From the NCBI RefSeq assembly GCF_023740735.1, contig NZ_JAMRXH010000007.1, forward strand, positions 62,001 to 126,000: DNA of 64,000 nucleotides, written 5' to 3'. Below the pieces are notes generated by a model, which saw only the letters and a program-made list of their open reading frames with translations, was not told the DNA's origin and made no database searches. The position numbers and the translations under genes are program-made. Source of the stretch: Nocardia sp. CDC159. Its GTDB lineage: Bacteria > Actinomycetota > Actinomycetes > Mycobacteriales > Mycobacteriaceae. Shown here piece after piece: positions 35,068 through 43,922 of the stretch (the first letter of the stretch is position 1; each line of letters opens with the position of its first letter).

Positions 35068-35321
35068 GCGGGCGCGGAGTTCCCGCCCGACGGCCGCCCG
35101 ACCGGTTCTATCCGGGGGTCGGCGAAAACCGTTGCGCCCGTTCCGTTCGTGGTGAGGCGGGCGGCGGCGGAGTCGGTGACCCGCAGGGCGAACAGACCGG
35201 TCGCGGGGTCGACGGGAATCAGGCCGTAGCCGGTGTCGACATCGTTCTCGGTGAGGTGCAGCTCCCGCAGGGCATCGCTCATGGTCGCGCCCTGCGGGAG
35301 CTGGACGGTGAGCAAGGCCAT
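35064..35321 (-). CDS. Small protein resembling a subtilase propeptide/inhibitor region
   Basis: The 85-residue product is encoded nine bases after the subtilase gene on the same strand. Its ending FADPRIEPVG resembles IFADPAIEPV at residues 92-100 of the subtilase N-terminal region, and its beginning MALLTVQLPQGATMSDALREL is similar in style to an I9-like fold. It could be a separate inhibitor or folding helper of the protease; this is inference. Its stop overlaps the end of dapC on the opposite strand. Confidence 0.6.
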   Translation of the reverse strand: MALLTVQLPQGATMSDALRELHLTENDVDTGYGLIPVDPATGLFALRVTDSAAARLTTNGTGATVFADPRIEPVGRPSGGNSAPA

Positions 35322-35330
35322 CCCATAACG

Positions 35331-36650
35331 CTACGCCCGATTCGCCGTTCCGTGCAGCTCTGCGAGGAGGGCGGCGCTGTCGGCGATGCCATACCCGTAG
35401 TCGTAGTCGAAGCCCTTACCTCCGCGATCGAGGGCGGTGCGCTGGACGAGGGCCCGCAGTTGGGCGGGCGGCAGCGCGGTGGCCGAATACTTGGTGCGAA
35501 TGGCCGCGATCAGCCCGGCCGCCACCGGGCAGGCCGCCGAGGTGCCGGTATCGGGTTCGTCGGCGCCGAAGGCCTGCGACCCGGAGAAATGGGTGTAGGA
35601 GCAGACATCGGGTTTGCGATCGGCCAGTCGTCCCGGGCCCTGGGAGGAATAGCCCACCCGCTGCTTACCGGTGTCGACCCCGGCGATGCTCAGCACGCTC
35701 GGATGCGAATTCGCGCCGCTGATCGGGCGGTCCGGATAGGCGCAGCGGCCGTCGGGGCAGTCGCGCCCGCAATTGCCCGCGGCGAACAGGATGTCCGCGC
35801 CCGCGGCCTCGAGCGAGCCCACGATCACATTGAACGGATGGTTCGGATTGTCGGAGTAGTTGCCCGGCTGCCCGACCGGGAAATCCCAATCCGGAGAGAA
35901 CGATCCCCAGCTGTTGCTCACCACCAGCGCGCGGGTGGCCGCGGGCTGATCGGTGAGCACCGTGCGCAGATGGGCGTACCCGGCCAGCGCGTCGGACAGC
36001 AGCCCGTCCATGGTGGTCTGGCCCTGCCGGGTGCTGCGCAGCACCGGCAGATCGAGGAAGGTGGCCTCGGGCGCGGCGATCGCGGCGTCGAAGGCGCACA
36101 TGGTGCCGTGATCGACCGGGAACCGGCCCGGCGTCCCCGTGACGCCCGAGGGATTCCAGCTGCGCGCGGCATCGATGGTGATATGCCCGCCGCGCACCCG
36201 GTCGACCTGCTCGGCGTTGATCCCGGTGTCGACGATCGCCAGCGCGACGCCTGCGCCGGTGAGGCCCGCATCGGCCAGATCGGTGCCGCGCAGCAGCTCG
36301 CCCACCCGGCGCCAGTCGCCGACCGCCGCATCGCCGCCGCAGGTCAGCACCGGTTCGATGGCCGGATCCGCGAAAATGCCGGTGATCGAGTCGAACTGCG
36401 AGATCTGTCGCCGCACCGCGGGATCGTCGTCGAGTTCGCCGCGCACCAGCACGGACGCGTGCTCGGGGGACAGGGAATAGGTCGGATTGTTCACCCGGGG
36501 TATCGCGACGGGTTCGAAGTCGAGGTCGAGCGCGAAGCCGGGCACCTCCCCGGCGACATCCGCCGGGGCGACTCGGGTGCCGGGGTCGACCACGGCGGTG
36601 ACCAGATCGGCGGGCGGGCGAAGCTGAATGACAACTCGCATAGTCGACAT
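35331..36650 (-). CDS. S8-family subtilisin-like serine protease
   Basis: The 439-residue product has the complete catalytic triad: Asp141 in IVDTGI, His181 in DHGTMC and Ser371 in GTSAACPVAAGL, with oxyanion Asn293 in AAGNCG. Residues 1-110 form an N-terminal propeptide-like region that includes VFADP-type sequence. There is no signal peptide, so it is probably cytoplasmic. ATG 36650 was chosen; ATG 36641 is possible. It is followed after nine bases by the small protein gene, suggesting an operon. Confidence 0.87.
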   Translation of the reverse strand: MSTMRVVIQLRPPADLVTAVVDPGTRVAPADVAGEVPGFALDLDFEPVAIPRVNNPTYSLSPEHASVLVRGELDDDPAVRRQISQFDSITGIFADPAIEPVLTCGGDAAVGDWRRVGELLRGTDLADAGLTGAGVALAIVDTGINAEQVDRVRGGHITIDAARSWNPSGVTGTPGRFPVDHGTMCAFDAAIAAPEATFLDLPVLRSTRQGQTTMDGLLSDALAGYAHLRTVLTDQPAATRALVVSNSWGSFSPDWDFPVGQPGNYSDNPNHPFNVIVGSLEAAGADILFAAGNCGRDCPDGRCAYPDRPISGANSHPSVLSIAGVDTGKQRVGYSSQGPGRLADRKPDVCSYTHFSGSQAFGADEPDTGTSAACPVAAGLIAAIRTKYSATALPPAQLRALVQRTALDRGGKGFDYDYGYGIADSAALLAELHGTANRA

Positions 36651-36738
36651 ACTGCCGCCCCGCACGCGGATTCGCGCGCAGTGTGCGCACTTCCGCGCGC
36701 CGAGCGTGCAAAACCATCGGAGTGTCGGGGGTCGGGTC

Positions 36739-36744
36739 TAGCCT
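36739..36744 (+). promoter_or_regulatory. Candidate leaderless -10 element (TAGCCT)
   Basis: TAGCCT lies six bases before the pruA ATG at 36751, with no ribosome binding site in between. Confidence 0.5.
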
Positions 36745-36750
36745 GAAACC

Positions 36751-38387
36751 ATGGACGCTGTCACGGTGGTCCCCGCCCCGGCGAACGAGCCGGTGCATAG
36801 CTACGCACCGGGCAGCCCGGAGCGAGAAGTGCTGATCGGCAGGCTCGCCGAGATCTCCGGCACGGCCGTGGACGTGCCGCTGGTGATCGGCGGGAAGCAT
36901 CTGCCCGGTTCCGGGCCGCGGATCGACATCGTGATGCCGCATCGGCATCGACACGTTCTGGGCACCTGTAGCAACACCACCCACGAGGAGGGCCGCGCGG
37001 CGATCGAGGCCGCGGCGGCCGCGGCGCCCGAGTGGCGGGCGCTGCCGTTCGAGGAGCGCGCCGCGATCCTGCTGCGCGCGGCCGATCTACTGGCGGGCCC
37101 GTGGCGCGAAACTCTCGCCGCGGCAACGATGCTCGGCCAGTCCAAATCCCCGTATCAGGCCGAGATCGACGCGCCGTGCGAGCTGGTGGACTTCTGGCGC
37201 TTCAATGTCGCCTTCGCCCGCCGGATCATGGCCGAGCAGCCGGAATCGGCCGCGGGCGTGTGGAACCGGATGGATTACCGCCCGCTGGAAGGGTTCGTGT
37301 ACGCGATCACGCCGTTCAATTTCAGCGCGATCGCCGGAAATCTGCCCACCGCACCGGCGCTGCTCGGCAATACGGTGGTGTGGAAGCCCGCGCCGAGCCA
37401 GACGCTGGCCGCCTACTACACGATGCGGCTGCTGGAGGAGGCCGGACTGCCGCCCGGGGTGATCAATATGGTCACCGGCGACGGGTCGCAGCTGTCGGAG
37501 GTGGCGTTGGCCGATCCGCGGCTGGGCGGCATCCACTTCACCGGCTCCACCCGGACGTTCCAGTATCTGTGGCAGCAGGTGGGGGCGAATCTGCCGCGGT
37601 ATCGGAGCTATCCGCGGTTGGTGGGCGAGACCGGCGGCAAGGACTTCATCGTCGCGCACGCCTCGGCGGATTCGGATGCGCTGCGGACGGCGCTGATTCG
37701 CGGCGCCTACGAATATCAGGGGCAGAAGTGTTCGGCGGCCTCGCGTGCCTACCTGCCGCGCTCGCTGTGGCGGCGGCTGCGCGAGGAGTTTCTCGGGCAG
37801 GTCGACGAGCTGACCTACGGGGACGTGGCCGAGTTGTCCAATTTCGGTGGGGCGCTGATCGATCGGCGGGCCTACGACAAGAATGTGGCCGCCATCGAGC
37901 GGGCCCGTTCGGCGGGTTGGGGATCCCCGTGGGCGGGCGCTACGACGACAGCGAGGGCTATTTCGTGCGGCCGACCGTGCTGCTGGCCGACGATCCGCAC
38001 GACGACGCGTTCGCGACCGAATACTTCGGCCCGATCCTGTCGGTGTACGTCTACGACGACGCCACGCCCGAGGGGTTCGCGCGGGTGCTGGCGCTGGTGG
38101 ACGCCGCCGCGCCGTACGCGCTCACCGGTTCGATCTTCGCCCGCGACCGCCAGGCGGTCGAACAGGCCTCGGCCGCACTGCGTTTCACCGCGGGCAACTT
38201 CTACATCAACGACAAGCCGACCGGCGCGGTGGTCGGGCAGCAGCCGTTCGGCGGGGCCCGGGCGTCGGGGACCGACGACAAGGCCGGTTCCCCGCTGAAC
38301 CTGCTGCGCTGGCTGGCGCCGCGCACGATCAAGGAAACCTTCGCGCCGCCAACCGATTACCGCTATCCGCATATGGGGATCCGGTGA
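36751..38387 (+). pseudogene. pruA: L-glutamate gamma-semialdehyde dehydrogenase PruA (RocA), frameshifted
   Basis: This enzyme oxidises glutamate semialdehyde to glutamate in proline degradation. The first frame (36751 on) carries the N-terminal and NAD domain, including FVYAITPFNFSAIAG, ETGGKDF and the catalytic Cys in QGQKCSAASR. Near 37917-37923 the protein continues in another frame (IPVGGRYDDSEGYFVRPTVL to the stop at 38387). The two frames together make one full-length enzyme; one base appears to be missing in the run TTGGGGATCCCC. This may be a sequencing error, a real pseudogene or, least likely, programmed slippage. putA follows with overlap. Confidence 0.85.
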
Positions 38388-39343
38388 ACCCGCTGCGCCC
38401 GGCGATCCTCGCCGCGGCGGATTCGTCGCGGATGAAGCGGGCGCTGACCCGGGTGCCGATCACCGCGGGCGTGGCGCGGCGCTTCGTGGCGGGGGAGTCA
38501 CGGGTGGACCTGGCGCCGGTGGTTCGCGACCTGCTGGCGTCCGGGCGGATGGTGAGCGTGGACCTGCTCGGCGAGCACACCACCGAGCGGTCCATGGCCG
38601 ACGACGCGGTGACCGAGTATCTCGCGCTCATCGACGATCTGGCCGCCTGGGACGGCTCCGGCTCCGGATCGGTTCGGCGGGTGGAGGTTTCGGTCAAACT
38701 CTCCGCGCTCGGGCAGGCCCTGGGCGAGGCGGGCCCCGAGATCGCCACGACGAATCTGCGCACGCTGTGCCTGCGGGCCGCCGAGGCCGGGGTGTGGGTG
38801 AGCGTGGACGCCGAGGATCACACCACCACCGACGCCACCCTCGACACCGTCCGGCGGCTGCGCGGGGAGTTCCCGTGGCTGGCGGTCGCGGTGCAGACCT
38901 ATCTGCGCCGCGCGGAGACCGAATGCCGGGAGCTGGCCTCGCTCGGGGCCCGAATCCGGCTGTGCAAGGGTGCCTACCGGGAACCGGAGGAGGTCGCCTA
39001 TCAGCGGCGGGCCGATGTGGACTCGTCGTATTTGCGCTGTCTGGACGTCGTGATGCGCGGCGCCGGATATTCGATGGTGGCCACGCACGATCCGGATATG
39101 ATCGCCGCCGCCGCCCGCTTCGCGCTCGAGAATGGCCTGGGCGCGGGGCAGTTCGAGTTCCAGATGCTCTACGGCGTGCGCGACGGCGAACAGCGGCGGC
39201 TGGCCGGTGCGGGGCATGCGGTGCGGGTGTATGTGCCGTATGGGAATCAGTGGTACGGATATCTCATGCGGCGGCTGGCCGAGCGCCCGGCCAATCTGGG
39301 GTTCTTCCTGCGTGCCCTCGCTGAGAAGCGTTCGGGCACATAG
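38384..39343 (+). CDS. putA: Proline dehydrogenase PutA (monofunctional)
   Basis: The 319-residue FAD enzyme converts proline to pyrroline-5-carboxylate. Motifs include DLLGEHT, a VEVSVKLSALGQ strand, the substrate/FAD residues around RLCKGAYREPEEVAYQ, ATHDPDMI and the C-terminal VYVPYGNQWYGYLMRRLAERPANL. The GTG start at 38384 overlaps the pruA stop (GTGA), so the two were evolved as a coupled pair; loss of pruA by the frameshift would leave pyrroline-5-carboxylate without its second step unless another copy exists. Confidence 0.93.
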   Translation: MNPLRPAILAAADSSRMKRALTRVPITAGVARRFVAGESRVDLAPVVRDLLASGRMVSVDLLGEHTTERSMADDAVTEYLALIDDLAAWDGSGSGSVRRVEVSVKLSALGQALGEAGPEIATTNLRTLCLRAAEAGVWVSVDAEDHTTTDATLDTVRRLRGEFPWLAVAVQTYLRRAETECRELASLGARIRLCKGAYREPEEVAYQRRADVDSSYLRCLDVVMRGAGYSMVATHDPDMIAAAARFALENGLGAGQFEFQMLYGVRDGEQRRLAGAGHAVRVYVPYGNQWYGYLMRRLAERPANLGFFLRALAEKRSGT

Positions 39344-39402
39344 GAAAGGGCTCGGGCACAGAGGGGAAGGACTCGGGCACAGAGGTGGGGAGCTCGGGCG
39401 GG
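39332..39402. repeat. Short tandem repeat at the end of putA
   Basis: About 3.4 copies of a 20-21 base unit beginning TCGGGCACA run from the last putA codons (39332) into the spacer. The repeat spans the stop codon, so slippage could alter the C-terminus. Confidence 0.6.
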
Positions 39403-39441
39403 CTGCGGCGGCTGGGGTGAGTGGGTGGCCGCTCGGGGTTG

Positions 39442-40302
39442 TCAGACCAGTGGGCGGCCGAGGCGATGGCGGATACGCATATCCCACAGCACGTAGTTGA
39501 GGGGGAACAGGCGCAGGATCTGGGGCAGGCGCAGCCAGACGAACGACAGCGCGCGCAGGATCGCGGTGTAGCGACGCTCGTCGCCGAGGGTCCAGGTCAT
39601 GCCCATCTGGTCCCGAAGATGTTGGGGCAGTAAGGCGGTGACGCCGAATCGGTGGATGCGACCGAAGACGAAGCGCGGGACCGGGGAGAGCATCTTCAGA
39701 TCGATCAGATCGTTGAAATAGCGCCGCACGGGCTCATCGATCGTCTTCGTCGCGAGGTTCTCGTCCCAGTACCGGTAGAACGCCGTGCGATCGGCGGGCC
39801 ACAGCTCCCGGCGCATCTGCAGCGTGGTGCCCAGCCGCGCGGAGTACTGGTAGAAGGCCTCGGCCAGTTCGGGATCCATCGGACCGCGCATGCGGATGTA
39901 GAGGTCGTCGACGCCCCAGTACAGGCAGGCGGCCACCCACAGCTGCAATTTCGGATCGAAGGCGTTGTACCGGACCGGCGCGCCCGGCTTGGAATGAATC
40001 GGCCGGTGCGAGGCATTGACGGCCTCGCGGTAGACCTTGCGATCCTCCTCGGTGCCCAGCCACGCGACCGCGAGATAGGTCAGCGTGGTGCGCAGCCGCT
40101 TGATCGGATGCAGCGTGACCTTGCCGCTGTCGACCGGGCTCTCCAGCACGCCGTAGCCGACCGGCGGGTGGCTCAGCTGCATGACGACGTTCGCGGCCCC
40201 GCCCAGGAAGGCCGCGATGCCGTCGAGATGGCGGCGCACGGCCTCGGGAGTGAGTTCGTCCGGGGCGGGCTCGGGCTCGGTGTAGCGCAGGGGTGCGGTC
40301 AT
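39442..40302 (-). CDS. MpaB-family (DUF2236) oxygenase-like protein, copy 1
   Basis: The 286-residue product has typical family features: [45 protein letters not shown], and [15 protein letters not shown]. Members include fungal MpaB and the rubber-cleaving Lcp group, which use a b-type haem; the reaction here is unknown. ATG 40302 is preferred because the paralogue at 41958 starts in the same way (TCAACG then ATGACCG); an ATG at 40338 is in frame. It diverges from the TetR gene. Confidence 0.83.
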   Translation of the reverse strand: MTAPLRYTEPEPAPDELTPEAVRRHLDGIAAFLGGAANVVMQLSHPPVGYGVLESPVDSGKVTLHPIKRLRTTLTYLAVAWLGTEEDRKVYREAVNASHRPIHSKPGAPVRYNAFDPKLQLWVAACLYWGVDDLYIRMRGPMDPELAEAFYQYSARLGTTLQMRRELWPADRTAFYRYWDENLATKTIDEPVRRYFNDLIDLKMLSPVPRFVFGRIHRFGVTALLPQHLRDQMGMTWTLGDERRYTAILRALSFVWLRLPQILRLFPLNYVLWDMRIRHRLGRPLV

Positions 40303-40352
40303 CGTTGACTCGACTCCTCGATCTTCGCTTCGGGTCATGAGGCGGCGGAAGT

Positions 40353-40373
40353 GTGAGAAACTTCTGTTCTCAC
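40353..40373. promoter_or_regulatory. Palindromic candidate TetR operator upstream of oxygenase copy 1
   Basis: GTGAGAA (40353-40359) and TTCTCAC (40367-40373) are perfect inverted repeats separated by seven bases, in the gap between oxygenase copy 1 and the TetR gene. Confidence 0.6.
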
Positions 40374-40471
40374 CTTCTCATCGAGTCGTGACCCTGTCAA
40401 TGACGGCGTCGCATCGGGTGATCATATGGGAAGATATTCCTGTCATTGTGTCGTTCCGCCGAAGGAGTCGC

Positions 40472-41104
40472 ATGGCCAAGCTGGCCAAACTGCTGCCGCT
40501 GGTTCGTGACGCGGCCCCCGAGGATCGCAATCAGACCAAGGTGCTCGACGCGGCGCTGCTGGCCTTCCTCGACTTCGGGATCAAGCGCACCAGCATGGTC
40601 GAGGTGGCCCGGCGCGGTGGTCTGTCGCTCGCGACGCTGTATCGGCGTTTCGCGGGCAAGTCCGATCTCATCCAGGCGGTCGGACTGCGGCAGGCGCGCC
40701 AATTCATCGAACAGGTCGACGCGGCCGTGCAGCCGCAGATCGATCGGGGCGCGGCCGCCGAGGATCAGATCGTGGAGCTGTTCGTCGCATTCCTGGACGG
40801 GCTGCGCGGCAACCGGCTGCTGGATCGGCTGTTGAAGACCGAGCCGGAGATCGTGCTGCCGCATCTGACGGTGCGGGGTGCGCCGGTGATCGAGCTCGGG
40901 CGCGACTATCTGGCCGAATTCATCACCCGGCTGCAGGACGAGGACAAGCTGGAGCGCTACGACCCGCTGCCGCTGGCCGAGATGATCGCGCGCAATGCGC
41001 TGTCGATGGCATTGACCCCGCAGACGGTCATACCGCTCGGCGACGACGCGGCGCTGCGGGAGTTCGCCCGCGCGCATATCGTGCCGGGTTTCCGAGTGCG
41101 TTAG
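40472..41104 (+). CDS. TetR-family transcriptional regulator
   Basis: The 210-residue product has an N-terminal TetR helix-turn-helix (residues about 22-68: [47 protein letters not shown]) and an all-helical ligand domain. ATG 40472 has a GAAGGAG site. It lies between two paralogous MpaB-like genes transcribed in the opposite direction, and both of their promoters hold the same half-site, so it probably represses both. Its stop overlaps the end of the second oxygenase. Confidence 0.9.
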   Translation: MAKLAKLLPLVRDAAPEDRNQTKVLDAALLAFLDFGIKRTSMVEVARRGGLSLATLYRRFAGKSDLIQAVGLRQARQFIEQVDAAVQPQIDRGAAAEDQIVELFVAFLDGLRGNRLLDRLLKTEPEIVLPHLTVRGAPVIELGRDYLAEFITRLQDEDKLERYDPLPLAEMIARNALSMALTPQTVIPLGDDAALREFARAHIVPGFRVR

Positions 41105-41958
41105 ATCAGGCGCAGCCCCAGCGCGCGACGCACGCGCAGGTCGATCAGGCAGGCGTTGATCGGAAAGAGCCTGATCTGCCTGGGCATTCGCTCCTCGACC
41201 GCGCCGACTGTGCGCAGCAGCCGGGCCAGCCGGCGGTCGTCGCGCTCGCTCCAGGTCATGCCCATCTGCTCGCGCAGCCGCGGCGGCAGCAGCCCGGCGA
41301 CCAGCCAGCGGTGGAATCCGCCGAAGGCCAGCTGGATCGGGCGCGGGAACATCTTCAGGTCGATCAGGTCCTGGAAGTAGGCGCGCACGGGTGGATCGAT
41401 GCTCGTGTGCGCCAGATTCGCCGTCCAGTATTGATCGAAGGCCGCGCGGTCGGGCGGCCACAGCTCCGCGGGCATCTGCAGTGTCGTGCCGAGGCGGGCG
41501 CAGTGGTGATAGAAGGCGTCGGCGTCGGCGGCGGTCATCGGGCCGTGCATGCGCTCGTAGAGATCGCGGGCGCCCCAGTACAGGCAGGCCGCCACCCACA
41601 GCTGTAGCCGGGGGTCGAAGGCGTTGTACTTCACCGGGCTCGACGGGGTGGAGCGCACCTGCCGATGCGACCAGTTGATCGCCGCGCGGTAGGCCGCGCG
41701 CTCGTCCTCGCTGCCCAGCATGGCGACGGCCAGATAGGTCAGCGTCGTGCGGGTGCGCTCGATCGGATGCAACATGATCTTGCCGCTGTCGACCGTGCTC
41801 TCGATGACGCCGTAGCCGACCGGTGGGGAGCTGAGTTGCATGATGACGTTCGCGGCGGCGCCGAAGAAGGCGGCGGAGCCGTCCACATGGCGGGTGATGT
41901 CGAAATCACCCCTGGCCTCGGAATTTTCGTGCGTCGTTGCGCGAAGCGGCCCGGTCAT
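41101..41958 (-). CDS. MpaB-family (DUF2236) oxygenase-like protein, copy 2
   Basis: The 285-residue product is a clear paralogue of the gene at 39442: [59 protein letters not shown] and [12 protein letters not shown] line up throughout. Same family and same uncertainty about reaction. ATG 41958 begins MTGPLR, as copy 1 begins MTAPLR. The upstream region contains the same GTGAGAA/TTCTCAC half-sites as copy 1. Confidence 0.85.
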   Translation of the reverse strand: MTGPLRATTHENSEARGDFDITRHVDGSAAFFGAAANVIMQLSSPPVGYGVIESTVDSGKIMLHPIERTRTTLTYLAVAMLGSEDERAAYRAAINWSHRQVRSTPSSPVKYNAFDPRLQLWVAACLYWGARDLYERMHGPMTAADADAFYHHCARLGTTLQMPAELWPPDRAAFDQYWTANLAHTSIDPPVRAYFQDLIDLKMFPRPIQLAFGGFHRWLVAGLLPPRLREQMGMTWSERDDRRLARLLRTVGAVEERMPRQIRLFPINACLIDLRVRRALGLRLI

Positions 41959-41974
41959 CGTTGACCCCGTTCTC

Positions 41975-42005
41975 GGTGAGAAGGCTGTGGATCAAATTTC
42001 TCACC
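41975..42005. promoter_or_regulatory. Inverted-repeat half-sites upstream of oxygenase copy 2
   Basis: GGTGAGAA (41975-41982) and TTCTCACC (41998-42005) are perfect inverted repeats 15 bases apart. They use the same half-site as the operator at 40353 but with wider spacing, in the gap between oxygenase copy 2 and fadD36. Confidence 0.5.
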
Positions 42006-42042
42006 GGCTCATGGATGTGTCAAACACCGTTTGCCGGATTGG

Positions 42043-42048
42043 TACGTT
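42043..42048 (+). promoter_or_regulatory. Candidate leaderless -10 element (TACGTT)
   Basis: TACGTT lies six bases before the fadD36 GTG at 42055. Confidence 0.45.
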
Positions 42049-42054
42049 GGGCGG

Positions 42055-43479
42055 GTGTCCTCCGCGTCGCTGCTGCGCTCCCTGAACCCGGCCGCCGTTG
42101 CCGCCGGGGCCGATATCCCGAATGCGGTCACCATCGAGGGGCAGGCCCTGTCGCGCAGCGATGTGCTCGGCGCGGCCACCTCGGTCGCCGAGCGGATCGC
42201 GCGGGCCGAGCGGGTGGCGGTGCTGGCGCGGCCGACCGTGACGACCGTGCTGGCGGTGGTGGGCTGTCTCATCGCGGGGGTGACGGTGGTGCCGGTGCCG
42301 CCGGATTCGGGCGCGGCCGAACTCGAGCACATCCTGTCCGATTCGGGTGCGCAGGCGTGGCTGGGCGAGGTCCCGGAGGGGGCCGCGCTGCCGGTGGTGC
42401 CGGTGCGCAGACATGCGCGCTCCTGGCATACGTATCCCGAACCAGATTCGCGGACAACGGCTTTCGTGCTCTACACATCCGGGACGACGGGTGCGCCCAA
42501 GGGGGTGATGCTCAGCCGGGGCGCCATTGCCGCGGGGCTGGACGCACTGGCCGAGGCATGGGCCTGGACCGCGAACGACGTTCTGGTGCACGGGCTTCCG
42601 CTGTTCCATGTGCACGGGCTGATCCTGGGGCTGCTCGGGCCGCTACGGGTGGGTAGTCCGCTCGTGCACACCGGCAAGCCGACGCCCGCGGCCTACGCGG
42701 CGGCGCGCGGGACGATGTACTTCGGCGTTCCGACGGTGTGGTCGCGAGTAGTCGAAGATGCCTCGGCAGCAAGGGAATTGGCTGGGGCGCGGCTGCTGGT
42801 GTCGGGTAGTGCGCCGCTGCCGGTCCCGGTGTTCGAGCGGCTGCGCGAGCTGACCGGGCAGGCGCCGATCGAGCGGTACGGCATGAGCGAGACCATGATC
42901 ACGCTGTCCACCCGGGCCGATGGTGAGCGGCGGCCGGGATGGGTGGGGACGCCGGTGGCCGGGGTCGAGACGCGGCTGCGCGACGAGGCCGGTGCGCCGG
43001 TGCCGCACGATGGGGAGAGCATCGGCGGGCTGCAGGTGCGCGGGCCGATGCTGTTCGACGGCTATCTGAACCGGCCCGCGGCCAGTGCCGAATGCTGGAC
43101 CGAGGACGGCTGGTTCCGCACCGGGGATGTCGCGGCCATCGATGCCGGGGGATTCCATCGCATCGTGGGGCGAGAGTCTGTGGATCTCATCAAGTCCGGT
43201 GGGTTCCGGATCGGCGCCGGGGAGGTCGAGACCGCGCTGCTGGGGCATCCGGCCGTCGCGGAGGTCGCGGTGGTCGGCTTGCCCGACGCGGACCTCGGCC
43301 AGCGCATTGTCGCCTTCGTGGTGCCGCGCGGCGAGCCCGGCGATACTCTCGAAAGCGATCTCATCGACCATGTGGCGCAACAACTCTCGGTGCACAAGCG
43401 GCCACGCGAGGTGCGTCTGGTGCAGTCGCTGCCGCGCAACGCCATGGGCAAGGTCCAGAAGAAGCTTTTATCGGCTTGA
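42055..43479 (+). CDS. fadD36: Acyl-CoA synthetase FadD36 (malonyl/short-chain type)
   Basis: The 474-residue adenylate-forming enzyme has VLYTSGTTGAPKGVML, the ERYGMSETMI motif, DGWFRTGDVA and the C-terminal Lys in RNAMGKVQKKLL. The short length and HVHGLILGLLGPL region match FadD36-type acyl-CoA synthetases, which resemble malonyl-CoA synthetase; substrate is inferred. In M. tuberculosis it is Rv1193. GTG 42055 is six bases after a TACGTT box and the ATG at 42031 would lie upstream of that. Confidence 0.87.
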   Translation: MSSASLLRSLNPAAVAAGADIPNAVTIEGQALSRSDVLGAATSVAERIARAERVAVLARPTVTTVLAVVGCLIAGVTVVPVPPDSGAAELEHILSDSGAQAWLGEVPEGAALPVVPVRRHARSWHTYPEPDSRTTAFVLYTSGTTGAPKGVMLSRGAIAAGLDALAEAWAWTANDVLVHGLPLFHVHGLILGLLGPLRVGSPLVHTGKPTPAAYAAARGTMYFGVPTVWSRVVEDASAARELAGARLLVSGSAPLPVPVFERLRELTGQAPIERYGMSETMITLSTRADGERRPGWVGTPVAGVETRLRDEAGAPVPHDGESIGGLQVRGPMLFDGYLNRPAASAECWTEDGWFRTGDVAAIDAGGFHRIVGRESVDLIKSGGFRIGAGEVETALLGHPAVAEVAVVGLPDADLGQRIVAFVVPRGEPGDTLESDLIDHVAQQLSVHKRPREVRLVQSLPRNAMGKVQKKLLSA

Positions 43480-43500
43480 CCTGTAGCGCACTCGAGGTCC

Positions 43501-43506
43501 TAGGCT
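43501..43506 (+). promoter_or_regulatory. Candidate leaderless -10 element (TAGGCT)
   Basis: TAGGCT lies seven bases before the ATG at 43514. Confidence 0.5.
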
Positions 43507-43513
43507 TCGCCCC

Positions 43514-43885
43514 ATGATCGCAACGCTGTCGCCCGCCCAGATCGAATATCTGCGCACCCAGCGGCTGGGCCGACTCGCCACCATCCGCCCCGACGGCTCC
43601 CCCCAGAACAACCCGGTCGGCTTCCACTACAACGAATTCCTCGGCACCATCGACATCAGCGGCCGCGACCTGGGCGCCTCCCAAAAGTTCCGCAACCTCG
43701 CCACCCACGAAAAGGTCGCCTTCGTAGTAGACGACATAAAATCCCACACCCCCTGGGAAGTCCGCTGCCTGGAAATCCGCGGCACCGCCCAAGCCCTCCG
43801 CAACATCACCCCGACCACCCCCCACACCTCCCCCGAACTGATCCGCATCACCCCCGAACGAATCCTCGCCTTCGGCATCGACTAA
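43514..43885 (+). CDS. PPOX-class F420-dependent oxidoreductase family protein
   Basis: The 123-residue split-barrel protein has LRTQRLGRLATIRPDGSPQNNPVGFHYN, SGRDLGASQKFRNLATHEKVAFVVDD and a CLEIRGTAQAL strand. This wording fits the PPOX class of small F420 or flavin-binding proteins. Function is not known. It may use F420 made with FbiC. It converges on dapD. Confidence 0.82.
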   Translation: MIATLSPAQIEYLRTQRLGRLATIRPDGSPQNNPVGFHYNEFLGTIDISGRDLGASQKFRNLATHEKVAFVVDDIKSHTPWEVRCLEIRGTAQALRNITPTTPHTSPELIRITPERILAFGID

Positions 43886-43917
43886 CCCCCACCGCTCGCT
43901 GACGCTCGCGGCGGGGG
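43886..43917. terminator. Bidirectional hairpin between PPOX gene and dapD
   Basis: CCCCCACCGC (43886-43895) pairs with GCGGCGGGGG (43908-43917) with one A-C mismatch, in the 37-base gap between two convergent stops. Confidence 0.6.
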
Positions 43918-43922
43918 TGGGG

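Noticed and set aside
36751..38387. Programmed ribosomal frameshifting in pruA
   Set aside because: PruA is not known to use frameshifting, and the site is a homopolymer-rich stretch where a lost base or sequencing error is more likely.
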